Shown in pieces: positions 23,756 to 36,700 of a stretch of 64,000 nucleotides of DNA; position 1 is the stretch's first letter; every line of letters begins with the position of its first letter. The position numbers and the translations under genes were made by a program. The notes beneath the pieces were generated by a model. That model was not told where the DNA came from, did not search any database, and saw only the letters and a program-made list of their open reading frames with translations. The stretch is from Carettochelys insculpta (Eukaryota > Chordata > Testudines > Carettochelyidae), in the NCBI RefSeq assembly GCF_033958435.1, contig NC_134137.1:174171501-174235500 (forward strand), written 5' to 3'.

Positions 23756-26700
23756 TGGGTTTCAGTGTGTGAAGAGTATAATTTGCATGCTTCAGCCAGT
23801 CAAATTCACCTATTTACCATGGGGGTAGCAGACACAGTGCAAGTAGAAAAGGGAATATGATAAATAAAAATTGAGTGGCTGCACACACTTGCAGTTAGGT
23901 AGTGGTAAAGTAACTGCACCTAATGTTGCCTAACAAAGCTTTCTAAGTTAAACTACCTCCTTTCACTTCCACACACACATAAGATTTAACAGTGGCTGAT
24001 TTCTCAGGTGTAGGCTGCTCTCTTCTGCAGGGACCATATCTGCCAATTCTGGAGTTACTGAATATGCTACAGGAAATAATATGACATAGTGATTGTGGTA
24101 AACATAATACCTTGCGTGTAAAATATCCTGGATTATGCAGAAGTCATTTTAAGAACATTATCAGTCTAAAATAATGAAATTATCTCTTCACAGCTTCTCA
24201 TTTGCAGTAAATCCATATGAAAATTTAGCAGAAGTTTTGAATTTTGCAGTTTTTAACCACTCTCATAAATCGTGAAGAATTTTGTGACAATGTCATATTA
24301 CAGTGCCTGTTCATTCAACCCAACAGATAGGAAGTGGCCAGCAGATTAAACAATGGGAGCAACTTTGCAACTAATTATTTCTGCAAAGCCAAATAGTAGA
24401 GCATCTTTCTTTCATGTGTGACCCCCATTATCAATCCCAGCAGACTGCTCTCAGACCCCGTTTTTGGTTAGCTACCTTTCTCTCTCTTTCACACTAAATC
24501 CAGGAGGGGACTGTATAGTCTGGATATGTTACACAAATTTACTGTCAGCCATGAAGATTTACACTGAAATCTACAACTTGTCTAAATTACATTCCTGAAA
24601 TCACAGATAAATTACACTGTCCTAGGTTTCCAAATCAGGTGTAATGTAATCCCAGATTAGAAGTTCAGAGTGGCTCTTGGCAGAAGGAGGGGGATGGGGC
24701 TTGACAACTGGTACAGTACTTAGCAAAAGGTGCTGGAAGTAAGGACGTGGGGGCGCTTTAGTACTTCCATGCTCTTTGTCCAGTGTGGCCCCATAGCAGA
24801 GTCCCAGAAGCCAGCCTGTGCCCCGGGGCACAGTTCCCTCTAATTTTTCCATCCCTGTGAGAAATAAATTTTATTTTGTGCAACAAGGTATATGGGGATG
24901 TGCATCACCACAAGAAACATATACGGCTGGCTGCAGGTGGCTGTGGACACTCTGCTAATTAGATAGGCAGCACCTCAATCACTCATGTGAGCTTCCCCAG
25001 CTGCTCAGCTTACAAGGAACACTGCCCAAGGGCCCCTCTGTCACCCCATATCCTGGCCAGGCCCCGAGCCCAGGAGCTCCACGGTCCTGACCATCGGCCC
25101 CACTGCCGCTGCCTGGAATCCTAACCACTGGCCCCAGGGACTGCATTGCCAGTTGCAGGCCGGGACGTCTCAGCTGCCCCTAGCTGTGGCCTCTCTTGGG
25201 ATGGTGAGGAGTGTGGATGGGGGATGGGGTACAGCTCAGCACCCCTACCCTAAAAATAGTTCCAGTGTTACTGATACTTAGTTGCATTCATTAAGTGTGT
25301 TTGGGGAGGAGTCAAAACACATAATTTAGCAGTGACCTGACTGGGAATTATAACTCAGACCTGTTTTGTTTGGAGTTCTGAATGTGATACTTTGCGTGTA
25401 TAAACTTTGCTTTATTTATCTAAAATTATCACAGGAATTGTGGGCCTAATCTTGGTCTTACTGAAGTCAATGACAAAATTATAACTGGGACCAGCATTAC
25501 AGATATCAAATTAGACTCTTTCTAGTGTCTACCAACTCTTCTAACAGGGCTATCATTCAACAATAGGATTCCGATCTTTCCTGATGTCTGAGAATGATTA
25601 GCAGTGCAACATGGGCATATCACCATGAAAAAAGTATGATATTCAACAATTATCCTGATCTTCCTGGCAAACATACCATGGCCAATGGGTAGATGTCACA
25701 GTTGCAGTTTTAACAGCATCTTTGTCCTGCCCCTCCTGGTCTTTCTTGGAGGCACCCAGTTAATCTTTCGCAATTTCACCCACACCGCTCTCTGGTGGAC
25801 ACCTACATCTTTCTCCATCCCCATCATGGCGGTTTAGATTTACAGTTCTCTTATGCCTCAGTGTGACTCCCCTAGCAGGTCTGATCAGGGTACAGCACTT
25901 CTGGTTAACCTTTCTCTAGGGTTTTCTTCAGACAAAACAGTACATGCCAGTTACTAATCAGACCTCTCAGTGAAAAATGTGTATATAAAAGCGTTACACA
26001 GAAAATATTTAAAACACAAAGACAAAAAAAGTTTTTATCCTAAAAGCCCATAAGAGTTCACCTCTCACATTAGATGGCTCCTGTGAGCCAAAGTCTCCCC
26101 AACCCTTCCACAAGGGTTCTCTCTCCCCACCTCCCACCAAAAGGTCACATCCATTTGCTGGATCAGAATGACAGCCCTGAGCCTGAGTCAGTTTACATTT
26201 AGCCTTTTCATACCAAAACACTTTTATTTGCCTGAGGGACTCTGGAAATCCCAGTTTGAACCAGTATATGCATCCACAACTAGCCTTAAGCATATTTCCT
26301 AGCTGTTTTTAATTCCTGGATGAGTTGTGCAATAACCTTCCCCCTCTGAAGTTACATACAATCCCTTGCCTGCAATGGCATATGAACCATTCATAAACTT
26401 AATGCAATATATTCCCCCAGACATTGCAGGCAGTTGTAATAGCTGTCACAATGTATAGCTAGCAACATGACAAAATGTGCTTTGTTAGTATCTTCTTGTT
26501 CCTCTGCAGACCTTCAGTAAATTAAACATTTTATTGGGGCTAAAGGACAAAGATACAGATTTTTATTTCACAGAATGCACTCCAATAGCAACTGTAATCT
26601 TTGTTCACAATGTTCAGGGTGCTTTTGAGTGTTATCTCCAACTAGAAGAACAACTGTCTAAAACTCACACATATTTTCAGAACTGATAATGAACTATTGA

Positions 26701-27768
26701 TAGCTCTGGGCAAAGGACCTCCTGCTGAGGTCGGGACAAAGCTATTCAGTTTTTTTTTTTAAATGCATTAGTAATGAAAGCACATACCATCTTAAAGCCA
26801 TATGATAACTAAATATTGGAGAACCTGTCCATACAAAATATGAACAAGGACAAAATATCATATATAAGCTTTCAAAACAAGCCAGAAATATTACAAAGTT
26901 TTAAAAACACTGAGTTACATTTTAAAATATTTCCTGCCTCTACATTTCATTTTTTCTGTTAACTTTAATCTTAGTTGTAGTTCATTGTTTCCTATCCTGA
27001 TCTCAGCTCATAGGTTCCTTGTGTCTCCCACTGTTTGTTCCAAACACCTAACAATGAGACTAATTGTACTTGCTGTTTGGCATTCTTTGTTTTCAGGAAA
27101 CAATGGACCAGCAAACTGTTCCAGTGAGGTACATTCTCATAGGTAGATAGCCAAAGAAAGTAAAGTTTCGAAAACAGCTTAAGAAACCAGGTAATGCTAC
27201 CTTTATTTATAGTTGTGCAAACCACAGAATTAAATGGGCAGAACTGAGCCATTTTCTTTAACCAGTTTTTCTTTAGTCTAATTCATTTTTACACAATTTC
27301 TTTTGTTCTGATATCCAGATAATGCTTTACAGGAGTTGATAGTGCTCTTTAGAGCTAATATTTTCCCATACCTCCGGTTATAAGACCTGTTTTCTGTTGT
27401 TTATAACATTGCCAAAATCTAACTGCTTGCACTGAAATTTTCCATGGTAGATAGCTGCCTAAGCCTGATTTTTTTCAGAAAATTTCACCAAAAACAATTC
27501 AGCCCTTTCTGAGAAGGAAGCTAAGGGGAAAATAAATTATTCTTCCATTTTAAATTATTGAGCAACCTTTTCTTTGACAACCTCCAGTAATTCTGTGCTT
27601 TGGAGATGGGGCTTCAAATTTGAAAGGGTACTTGTCCTTATATCACTGATGTGTCTTTTGCTTTTCACTTGAATTTAGTCAAGTCATAGGCCTCTGAATA
27701 TTCACCTCAGTTTAGTTATAAGCCTCTGAAAAATATCTGTTTGCAAATGCTCAATAGAGACTTGTTAG
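23756..27768. other. no gene seen
   Basis: Four kilobases without a recognisable exon or intact element. 25440-25500 ('cttactgaagtcaatgacaaaa') resembles an old short dispersed amniote repeat. 25700-26460 has the composition of a degraded dispersed element, but no ends were found. Frames here are under 100 codons with no domain signal. Confidence 0.35.
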
Positions 27769-28590
27769 AGCAGGGTTGAGCAAACTTTTTACATTGGGCC
27801 TCACTTTTTGTGCCTGCAGTTAGCAGCCCCCACCCCCACCTGTCTAAAATAATGCAATCCAATGGAAATTTTGATTACATTCATATAAAAAACTCAACCT
27901 TTCAGCATGTGTAAGAAAATTGTACCTAGAATGTAAAAACTTCATTAAATGGTAATAAATGTGAATACACAGCCATAAAACCAGAAACATATTTCAACAG
28001 TTTTAATGAGGTGGATGAGCCTGAGACCCAGCAGCTGACTGTGATGTGCCCCCTTTTGAAATTTCATCCCCCTAGGATGGGGCCAACCCCCACTTCTCAC
28101 AATCCTGACCTACAGCACCCTATTCCCTTCAGAGCATGCATCTTCTCCCCCTGACCTCCATCCTGCCCACAAATTCCCTGTCCCCCTCTCACCCCCAAAT
28201 TCCCTCCCAGAGCCTGTAAGCAGGACCCCACCTCCTGTCTCAAGCCAGAATCAGCAGCCAGACCCCATCCCAGAGCCTGCACCCCAACACCCTCCAACAC
28301 TCGCATTCCCTCCCAGGCCCTGCACCCCTCACCCCTCCTGCACTACAAACTCCCAGAACTGGCCCTGCTCCTGTCCTCCAGTCTCCTGCTTCAGCCCAGA
28401 GCCTGCACTCAGCACCCAAACTCTCTTCCATTGCCCACCCCTACCCGAACTCCCACTCAGAGCCTTAGGCAGATGGTAGGGGTGTGGAGGGTGGAGACAT
28501 TGAGTGGGGGAGGAAGGTGGGCGCTAGGCATTCTGGGCACCACCAAAATTTCTGACACCTCTGTAAGAAGACCTGAGTTGGCTGCAGATT
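27769..28590. repeat. hAT-like MITE end with C-rich minisatellite
   Basis: 'gagcaaactttttacattggg' at 27778 looks like a diverged hAT-type terminus. It is followed at about 28090-28460 by a C-rich tandem array of roughly 35-45-bp units built on CC(C/A)AGAGCCTGCA and ATTCCCTCCCAG. The right end could not be fixed, so the extent is approximate. Confidence 0.45.
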
Positions 28591-28778
28591 GACACCAGCA
28601 GAAGAAGGTTTCCAAACACCTTCGAACCCTTCTTGGAAACACCAAGCCGATGCATGAAGTGGCTGGAGCAAGCTCCCAGGCCAGCTTCCACTCACAAAAA
28701 TCCACCGAATATACCATCCTCACAAAGAGAACATACCAGGAATTACACTGATAAGAACAGAGAATACACCTGATCTTA

Positions 28779-29040
28779 GGGCTTGTCTATACTTACCAGA
28801 AGATCAGCTCGCTGGTAGCTGATCTTCCAGAGTTCGATCTTGTGCATCGGGTGAAGATGCGGCAAAATTGACATCTGTGGGCATGGAGTAAGGGACGTTG
28901 ATGTGAGACTAGAGAGGTTCGGACTTCACTAGGGAAGTAAGTAGATTGTCATACGTCGATTCTCGCTATGCAAATGCCGTAGCTAGAATTGCATATCAGA
29001 AATCAACTTATTTCCCGAGCATAGGCTTACCCTTAGCCAC
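28779..29040. mobile_element. MITE family E fragment
   Basis: It begins GGGCTTGTCTATACTTACC and shares internal order with 41100-41405 and 56480-56777: 'gatcttccagagttcgatct', a GTG-rich middle, then 'ggagtaaggga'. The right side decays without a clear inverted terminus. Confidence 0.5.
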
Positions 29041-29834
29041 AAAGGCTGAGAGCAACTAGCTGAGAGAGATATGTTACTAGTCAGTTGTAGGAATGAACTG
29101 AGGATTCTTGGTAAAGGGAGAGATGATAATTTCTGGAATTATCCAGCTCTGGAGAGCTGAAGCTCCTGCCATGAGGAGAGACTCACAAGAACACTGATAA
29201 GGGATGGGAATAAAGTTTAGCAGGCTGGCTTCAGAGGAACCTGAAAGCCAGAAGTACCCTTTGTTTGTCTGGGACTTCTTGATTTGTTTTGTTTGTTTGA
29301 AGCTATGTATTTAGGAAATTAACATTTTTACAAATTCTTATTATGCAACTATCAGAAACAAAACATTTATAGCAACAGTTAAATTTTGTTTGTTTATTTT
29401 ATTATATAGGAGCATCACCATCAGATCTCTCTATTTAACAAGGTGTTAGCATATTACAGAGTGAACATCATTACAACACCTTTGTTATTTCTAGGTATTT
29501 TATGAAGTTGTATGAAATAGCTATATAAATATAAGAGACGGGCATGCCTATCAAATGTTACTATTCCAAAACACTGGACGAGTGCACTAGTTTCTTTGGT
29601 GGTGAATACACTTTGAGCAGCAAATAAAGATAACCAAATATTTGAGTTTCTGTGTGTTCTCTATCTATTATGCAAGCTGTATAATTGGTGTTTGTATTTT
29701 TCATAAGAACACCTTTTTGAAAAAAAACCAAACTATTCCTCAGTGGTTGGGCTATCATTTTTTCTCAATTGCTGAGCTGCTTCTAGCAGATAAGGGATTA
29801 ATTCTTTGGTTTTTTTTGAATAGTAACAGAGAAA
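29041..29834. other. no feature recognised
   Basis: AT-rich DNA. I see no gene or nameable repeat. Confidence 0.35.
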
Positions 29835-30460
29835 AAGCTGCGCTAGTCTATATGCTATCAAAACAAAATAGCAGTCCAGAAGCACTTTAAAGACTAACAG
29901 AATAATTTATTAGGTGATGAGCTTTCGTGGGACAGACCATAGCCATACCAGAACAGACTCGATATTTAAGGCACAGAGAACTAAAAATTGTAATCAATGT
30001 TGACAAATCAGAACAATGTTATCAAGGTTGGCACAGAGAACCAAAAATAGTAATCAAGGTTGACAAATCAGAAAAATATTATCAAGCTGAGCAAATCAGA
30101 GAGTAGAGTGTCAGAAGTAGGGGGGAGTCAAGAATTAGATTAAGCCAGGTATGCAAAAGAGCCCCTATAATGATCCAAAATGGTCATTATAGGGGCTCTT
30201 CTGCATACTTGGCTTACTCTAATTCTTGACTCCCCCCCCACCCCTTCTGCCACTCTACTCTCTGATTTACTCACCTTGATAACATTTTTCTGATTTGTCA
30301 ACCTTGATTACTATTTTTAGTTCTCTGTGCCTTAAATATCGAGTCTGTTCTGGTATGGCTATGATCTGAAGAAGTGGGTCTGTCCCACGAAAGCTAATTA
30401 CCTAATAAATTATTCTTTTAGTCTTTAAAGTGCTACTGAACTGCTTTTTTGTTTTTATTT
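29835..30460. mobile_element. long-hairpin foldback repeat (related to family X)
   Basis: Outer arms carry 'agcactttaaagactaac' (29881) and its complement (30430), then 'gagctttcgtgggacagac' and its complement (30374). Inner arms run to a centre at about 30178 (CCCCTATAATGA / TCATTATAGGGG). The layout of its left end (a tRNA-promoter-like 'ctagtctatatgctatc' then 'aaaacaaaatagcagtcc') parallels family X. The left arm carries a tandem 60-bp duplication (29970-30029, 30030-30089) that is single in the right arm (about 30273-30331). No coding content; flanking duplication not resolved. Confidence 0.75.
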
Positions 30461-30783
30461 TCTTTTGGTGTGACCATTTTCACTAGGAAGCTCTAGGAGG
30501 ATTACCAAAGGATCATTTGGAAGTAAATATGTAAGAATTTGTGATATTTGGTTACAGATTTCCCAATAGTCTCTAATGTTCCCCCACGCATACATAAAAT
30601 CTCCTCTTTCACCAGCTTTCCAGCATGTATCCCCATTCAATCTCTCTATATTTTAAAACTAGATAGTTGTGAAGAGCCGTTGAAACAGTATCCTAAAGAA
30701 ATTTTAGGTTGTCAGTTCTCTTATCCAGATCAAAACCAATTATCTTGAGAAAACATCTATCCACATCTCCTTCCAAACATGTA

Positions 30784-31987
30784 CACTCATCCGTTATTTA
30801 ATGGGTACTTTACTTATGAGTACTCACTAAAATGAGGAACATATATACCTACTTTTATCCACTATATGAGTGAGCTTCCCCCGCTTATATGAGTAGGGTC
30901 CCTGTCCAGGGTGCGGGGAGACCTGCAGCTGGAGCTTTCTCCCTCCCTCCCCTCAAACTTGCAGCTGTCTGACAGCCCTTTGGCTGGGGGAAGAGAGGGA
31001 GAAGGCTCTTAGCCTGGTTCCCTGCCCTGCAATCGCAGGAATGTGAAAGTGACCAGCCATGAGCTGATCAGTTTCCTAGCCCTGCAAGCCCTGGGGAGAC
31101 TGGAACAAGCCTGCCCCTGGTTCTGAGCTCCTGCCTGTCTTGGAGCCAGGAAACTGACCAGCCCTGGTGGTTCTTGGCTCCATTCCCCTTATAGGAAAAT
31201 TTGAGTTATGCAGGGGTTGCGGGAACAACCCCAGGTACCTTCAGGGTTTACCGTATTAGACCCCCCCATCTGCCCTGCAGACCTCACCCTCAGCCAGGTT
31301 TTAACTGTCCCCCACAGTCCCAAACTGCCTCCAGCCTTAAACCCGCCCAGCAGCCCCAAACCATCCCCACCATTAGACTCTCCCTACAGCCCGTAACTTT
31401 CCCCAGTCTTAGACCCCTGTTGCATCCCTCAACAGCCCCACCCTTAGACACTCCTCCTCCTCCTGCAGCCTCTTCGCTGGGGCTGCTAGGCTGGGTGGCG
31501 TCCCCAGCCCACCTGCTCCCAGCAATTAACTCAAGTGTTAAGGTTTCAGCACCTAGGCATAAGGTAATTGCTATCTCTAGTGATACAGATAGCTGCCATC
31601 TTCAGCATGTATTACTATTGATAGATATTTGCCTGAGGCAGCAGTATTAAGAAACTGCAAATGGCTTCTTTAACAGCCACACACAACTGGGAACTACCCA
31701 GCTGGTGACCTTTAACAAATCTAGTGGGAGCCATGTTTGGGTCCCAACCCATAGGCTGGAAATCCCTTCTCTGCATACATACACTACATCCTATTTCTGG
31801 TGCCAACCTATTCAAATACATCAGAAAAGTACCTAAGCTCAATCAGTTTATGTCAAGTTACAAGCCCTTGGAACAACTTGGAGACTTTTACATGTATTTT
31901 AATGAGAATTTAGTGTCACTCTTATGAGTTTTCGCCTATGAGCAGAAATTTGGGAGCCAATTGTGCTTGTATAGTGAGGGATGAGTG
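30784..31987. mobile_element. TA-flanked mariner/Tigger-like element with minisatellite cargo
   Basis: Termini CACTCATCCGTTA and, in reverse complement, CACTCATCCCTCA, each flanked by TA (30782-30783, 31988-31989) as for Tc1/mariner-superfamily insertions. The interior has GC-rich DNA and a roughly 30-bp C-rich tandem array (about 31255-31460) on a CAGCCCC(A/C)...CTTAGAC theme. No transposase remains; the open frame of 149 codons at 31201 is repeat-derived. Confidence 0.55.
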
Positions 31988-32130
31988 TAATATGTTGACA
32001 CTTTTTTGTTAGTAAAGCTGTCTGCAAGCTTGATTGTAAATTATAAATTTCCTAACTGATCAGATGACATAGCTTCTATAAAAATTGGCTTTTTCTATAT
32101 AATAGTTATTCTAGAAAGTTAAGAAACATA

Positions 32131-32565
32131 GGCTATGTCTACACTGTCCCTCCCTTTTGGAAGGGCCATGTAAATGCAGCAGACTGAAAATTCTAATGAG
32201 GTAGAGATATGAATATTTAGTGCCTCATTTGCATAATGGCAGCCACTCGCCACATCGAAAGTGCTGCTTTTGAAATGCAAACTATCTGTATAGACAGGGT
32301 TCCTTTGGAAGGAAGCCCTGCTTTTGAAAGCACCCTTCTTCCTAAAACAAAGTGGGAAGAAGGGTGCTTTCAAAAACAGTGCTTCCTTTCAAAGGAACCC
32401 CATTCACACAGCTGGTTTGCATTTTGAAAGCAGCACTTTTGACAAGTTGAGTGGCTGCCATTATGCAAATAAGTGCTGAATGTTCATATCAGCACCTCAT
32501 TAGCATTTTTGATCTGCTGCATTTACATGCCGCTTCTGAAAGAGAAGGGCAGTGTAGATGCAGCC
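32131..32565. mobile_element. MITE family D-like palindrome
   Basis: A foldback element centred near 32348. Ends are GGCTATGTCTACACTGTCCC and, in reverse complement, GGCTGCATCTACACTGCCC. Flanks ATA/ATA (32128-32130, 32566-32568). Arms hold CCTCATT(T)GCAT, GCACCCTTCTTCC and TTTTGAAAGCA modules. Confidence 0.85.
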
Positions 32566-32679
32566 ATAATTCCTGACTCACAAGTACTGGTCCTAGAGGA
32601 AAGTGGGCTGAAGTTAGTTTTGATCTCTAAATATGTTAGAAAAACTTATTTACCGAAGAGCTGTCCCACTGTGTGTATT

Positions 32680-33510
32680 CTATAGCTCTCTGGAGCGAGG
32701 TGATGTGGCCTTTCCCCCAACCCCAGAAGCAGAGGAGTCCTCCCTGTGAAGCCTTAGTGGACAGAACCAGAACACCCTTGCTTCACCCCCCAGAGACTGA
32801 CATGCAAGGCGGGGAATGCCAGAGGCGGAACACAGAGCTCATTAAAAGGGTGGCCTCTGAGCAGATTGGGCAGCCCAGGCCTGGCTCCTGAGAGCAGGAC
32901 CTGAATAGCTCATGCTGGACCCACAGACTGGCCAGACTTGTTGGTCAGCTGCCCTGATCTGACCCCAGAGGAGTGTCCAGGCCTGCAGCTACCTGGAGGG
33001 CCCAGATCTACCTGAGCTCCCTGACCTACCATTGGGCCACTACTTGGAAGTCCCAGAACTGCCCAGGTCTCCAGACCTGTGCCCTGCCTGCTGCCTGGAG
33101 TACGTGGACCTGCCCAGCCTCCCTAATGACCCTGAGTGGACCCCGAAGCCAACAAGATAAAGGTAGGAAGTAGCCCAGGAGCAGCCCCACCTGAACTGAT
33201 GTCAGTGTGTTGCGGCCTGGATCCCCACTGACTGGCATTTAGTGACAGCTATTAGGGTCCCAGGCTGGGGTACAGTGGAATGGGTAGTCCTGTGCCCTGA
33301 CCCTTGTAATGAGGTGGCAGCCTTTCCCCTCTCCAGACCTACCCAGAGCTGTTGGTCTGCTCATCCCTGTTATAAGGATCTGAGCCCTGCAATAACTGGG
33401 GCCATGCCCTGAGCCAGGGCAAGCTCATTACTTACTGTTTTTGTTGCGCAGTCAACTGACTGCAGCGAGTTGTTGTGGGTTTCCCTCACCACGGAAAGGG
33501 TGAACCCTAA
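32680..33510. repeat. GC-rich unclassified repeat, possible retroelement leader
   Basis: A block of moderate GC content without a real reading frame. The run 'ggtaggaagtagcccagga' (33164) to 'cctcaccacggaaagggtg' (33502) reminds me of untranslated leader sequence of reptilian Gypsy-type elements, but I cannot show an LTR or primer-binding site. Short frames such as the one at 32973-33173 lack domain signal. Confidence 0.25.
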
Positions 33511-34007
33511 GACACACCTTTACACTCTTTCAATCTTTGAGTCTCTGTAAGTTTTGGATTATTTGAACTGGGTGCCCTTGTTGAGAGAAAAGAATGGATT
33601 TTTCTCTCTAGTTTTATTCCAGACCCATAGGCTGTAGAATGTGTCTGCATTTCTGAAAGGTCTGTCATATGTATGTGTGACTTTTTTCCAAGGTACCCTA
33701 CCCAATTGTTTACATTGCTGCAATTTTTTTCTTTTTCAGTAACGACCAATGTTTTTGGCCAATTTAAAGCATCTCCAATCTGTTGCTGTGTTGAGGTGAG
33801 CTGGCCTGCCAATAACAAAACATTTGGAACAGCTATTCCACCGTGATTAACAGATCTGTAAACAGTATCTGGTTTCACTCTTGGGTCTTTTCTTATTGGG
33901 ACTTGTGGTTCTGGTACTTTTATAGAGCTCTTGGAATAATTGAATGAAGCATCAGGAGGGCGTGAGATGGAATTATTGGCTTTTTGATAAAGGAAAATGA
34001 AGCAGAG
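33511..34007. other. no feature recognised
   Basis: AT-rich DNA. The 123-codon minus-strand frame at 33507-33878 has no recognisable domain. Confidence 0.35.
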
Positions 34008-34009
34008 TA

Positions 34010-34389
34010 CAGTAGGGTCCCCACATTCATAAACTTAAGGTTTGTGAATTCAATTGTTCATGAGTGGCTGCTTCCTTGGGGCAGGGAGTGCCAGCAGCTG
34101 CCACTTCACGGTGCTCCGGGGCGGGGAGCACCAGCAGCTGCTGTGGCTTCCCTGGGGCTCCAGGCAGGGAGTGCTGGTAGCTGCCGCTGGTTCCCCAAAG
34201 CTCCAGGGCCGGAGTGCCAGCAGCCACTGCTTCCCTGGGGCTTGGCAGCCAGAGCACAGGCAGCTGCCGCTTCCCCAGAGTGCCAGCAGCCACCTCTCCC
34301 CCGGGGCTCCTAGCCCACCCCCCATTTGCAAAAATCAACATTTGCAAGGTTCTGAGCACCGAACCCCCACGAATGTTGCGACCCTACTG
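34010..34389. mobile_element. Tigger/pogo-like MITE with GC-rich minisatellite
   Basis: Termini CAGTAGGGTCCCCACATTC and, in reverse complement, CAGTAGGGTCGCAACATTC, flanked by TA (34008-34009, 34390-34391). The middle (34080-34300) is a tandem array of about 50-60-bp units on GGGAGTGCCAGCAGCTGCC...CTTCCCTGGGGCTC. Frames opened by the array on both strands (up to 149 codons) are not genes. Confidence 0.8.
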
Positions 34390-34391
34390 TA

Positions 34392-36432
34392 CTTGCAGCA
34401 ACACGATGATTCAGCAGGGGGCACTACAGGAAAGGCCTGGCCTTTGATATCATGTTGTTTATATGAATTCACTTTACCAATTGATGCCAGATGCTCTGTA
34501 TGACTGCCAAGTAACTGTGATAAACACTCACAGAGTGATGTTCCGTCCCTCTTTAGTGCCTAGTCCATGTAGAAGATAATGGCCTCCTACCACTGTCAGT
34601 GGTAAAGGTCTTCTGTGAGCCTAAATATACTAATCCTGCTGATGAACCTTGTGGGAGTCAATATGGTTCCAAGAGGTAGTGTCTTCAGTCTTATATAAGA
34701 AAACAGGAAATTGCTTTAAAAGAACATTAAGGCTACAAAGTCAAGCACTGGAAAGTCACTATTCAGGTTGCCACAATGCAACCTAAATTCAGCATCCTTG
34801 TCCGTATATATATGATGGGTGTTAATAATATGTGGGTCTATACATTGACTGTGGAGCATAGTGTAAAAAATACCCATATACTGAATAAGGCAGGGCTTAT
34901 GTGTCTGTGGTAAAATGGTACCGATACACAAGGGAACCAAATTATATTTGTACAGGATATCTTGATTCTGCTACTTCCTAACACTGAAGTTTGTTTAGAA
35001 AGTGAAAATCTTGTAATTTAACCACAGTTATAGCCTGGCTGTAAATGGTAAATCTCCGCACATGTATGTACATGCACACACATAGGATTTACAGTTGAAT
35101 TGAGCTGGTAAAACTTGTTTTCTCCATTTCACTCCCTACAGTAGAATATACCACTGGAATACTGAGTATATGATAGAAATATTGTGCTAATGTATTATTC
35201 TCATTGCAAGCAAGCCTCTCACAAAGACTTCTCTGTCTTATCTATCTTAACAGGACTTAGGCTTTTGGATGCTTATAGGCATATTTATCATTGCTTTTTC
35301 CTTCACAAATCCTTCCCCAGGGAATGTCTGTACTGATGACATATTAATACATCTACAGCCTGCCACAAAAATCCTTGCCTGTGCACTGGTCTCCATGACA
35401 AAGGTCTGGCCGCAACTCTATTTGAATATGAATTTCAGGATATAGTAAACGTAATCCTATTAGTTTGTCCAGAAAACAAAGAATAAGAAACAAAACTCAC
35501 TGCAATGCAGTAGGTAATCCCCTTCAGTGGGCTTGCTGAAAACACAAATCTACAGGAAAAAAAAAAAGAGCTTGTTGAAGGATCGCAGGCCCTAGGAAAG
35601 CACGCATTTTCTGGTCACATAAAATGATCAGGCAACGCTGGTGCCTCAGTTCAGCAAAGCCCATTACCATGTGCTTAACTTTAATCTTGTTAGTTATCCT
35701 AACCCTCTTCTGCAAAGCAGGTAAACATGTACTTTAAATTAAATCTTTGCTGCATCAAGGCCTTAACAAACCAGAATTAGATGCTACTGTGAGTAGTTTA
35801 CAACAACAGTTGGGTCTGTAAGAAATGGTGGCAGGAGTGCCTCATGCTCAGTGACCCTTGCTGTGATTTCCAGTGTGCGAGAAGTTGCTGTAGGGATTCT
35901 CTTTTTGGGAACACTGACAAGGGCAGCACTCTGGATCTCTAAAGGGTTAGCAGAAGATAACCAGAAATGTCACGCTCTCCTCCCTCCCACCTACACAAAT
36001 ATTAGAATTATTGCTGTGAAGAAAATCCCATGCCTCTTGCACTTGGAGTGTTTAGGGCCAATCCTTCTTAGCCCATTCCCTCTAAAAAGCATTAGTAAAA
36101 TATCTCATCTTCACTAAGGGATAATGCAAAAATTATTCATCCATTAATATTAATTTTCCTTGCAACAAATACAATACATTAAGTGTCGAATGAATTTTAA
36201 AAACCGCTGGAAGGGCAAAAAGGACATGCCTGGCTGCTTTGAAGGCAAGAACGTCCTTACTTCATACTTTAGGACAATCTTTCAAGAGCAGTTTCACTAT
36301 GTGAAACTAATGCCGCCAAGGTCAGTGAGAACATGGATGAGCTGCTGAGGAAATGTAGCTCATGCAGGCTTTTTAAGTGCCTCCAAGAGAGCTTTGAACT
36401 TCACTATTTTTTTTCCTGAAAGTAGAACATAG
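34392..36432. other. no feature recognised
   Basis: Two kilobases of AT-rich, apparently unique sequence with no exon, RNA gene or element end that I recognise. Confidence 0.35.
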
Positions 36433-36700
36433 GGGCTACATCTACACTACAGAGATTTTTCGAAATAAGCTCTTCAGAAAGATCTCTTCTGAAAGAACTT
36501 ACTTCAAAAGAGTGCGTCCACACACAAAAAAAGCAGATATAAAGAGCAATCTGCTCTGTTGAAAGGGAGCATCCACATAGTCACTGCTGTTTTGGAAGAA
36601 TAGGCCAGGGATCGAAAAATCAGGCATCAAGAGGACTGCTCTTTCGAAAAAAAGGGCCTGTGGAGCATCTACACACATTTTCTTTCGAAAGAAGCTTTCT
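36433..36700. mobile_element. MITE family C, truncated copy
   Basis: The left end GGCTACATCTACACTAC and the TTTCGAAAGA/TCTTTCGAAAG modules match the family C interior. The right end is missing or too diverged to place. Confidence 0.6.

Noticed and set aside
29835..30460. Possible CRISPR-like or satellite array
   Set aside because: Only two direct 60-bp units exist and the rest is inverted; this is a eukaryotic foldback repeat.
34027..34503. Frames of 110-149 codons on both strands
   Set aside because: They coincide with the GC-rich tandem array inside the Tigger-like element.
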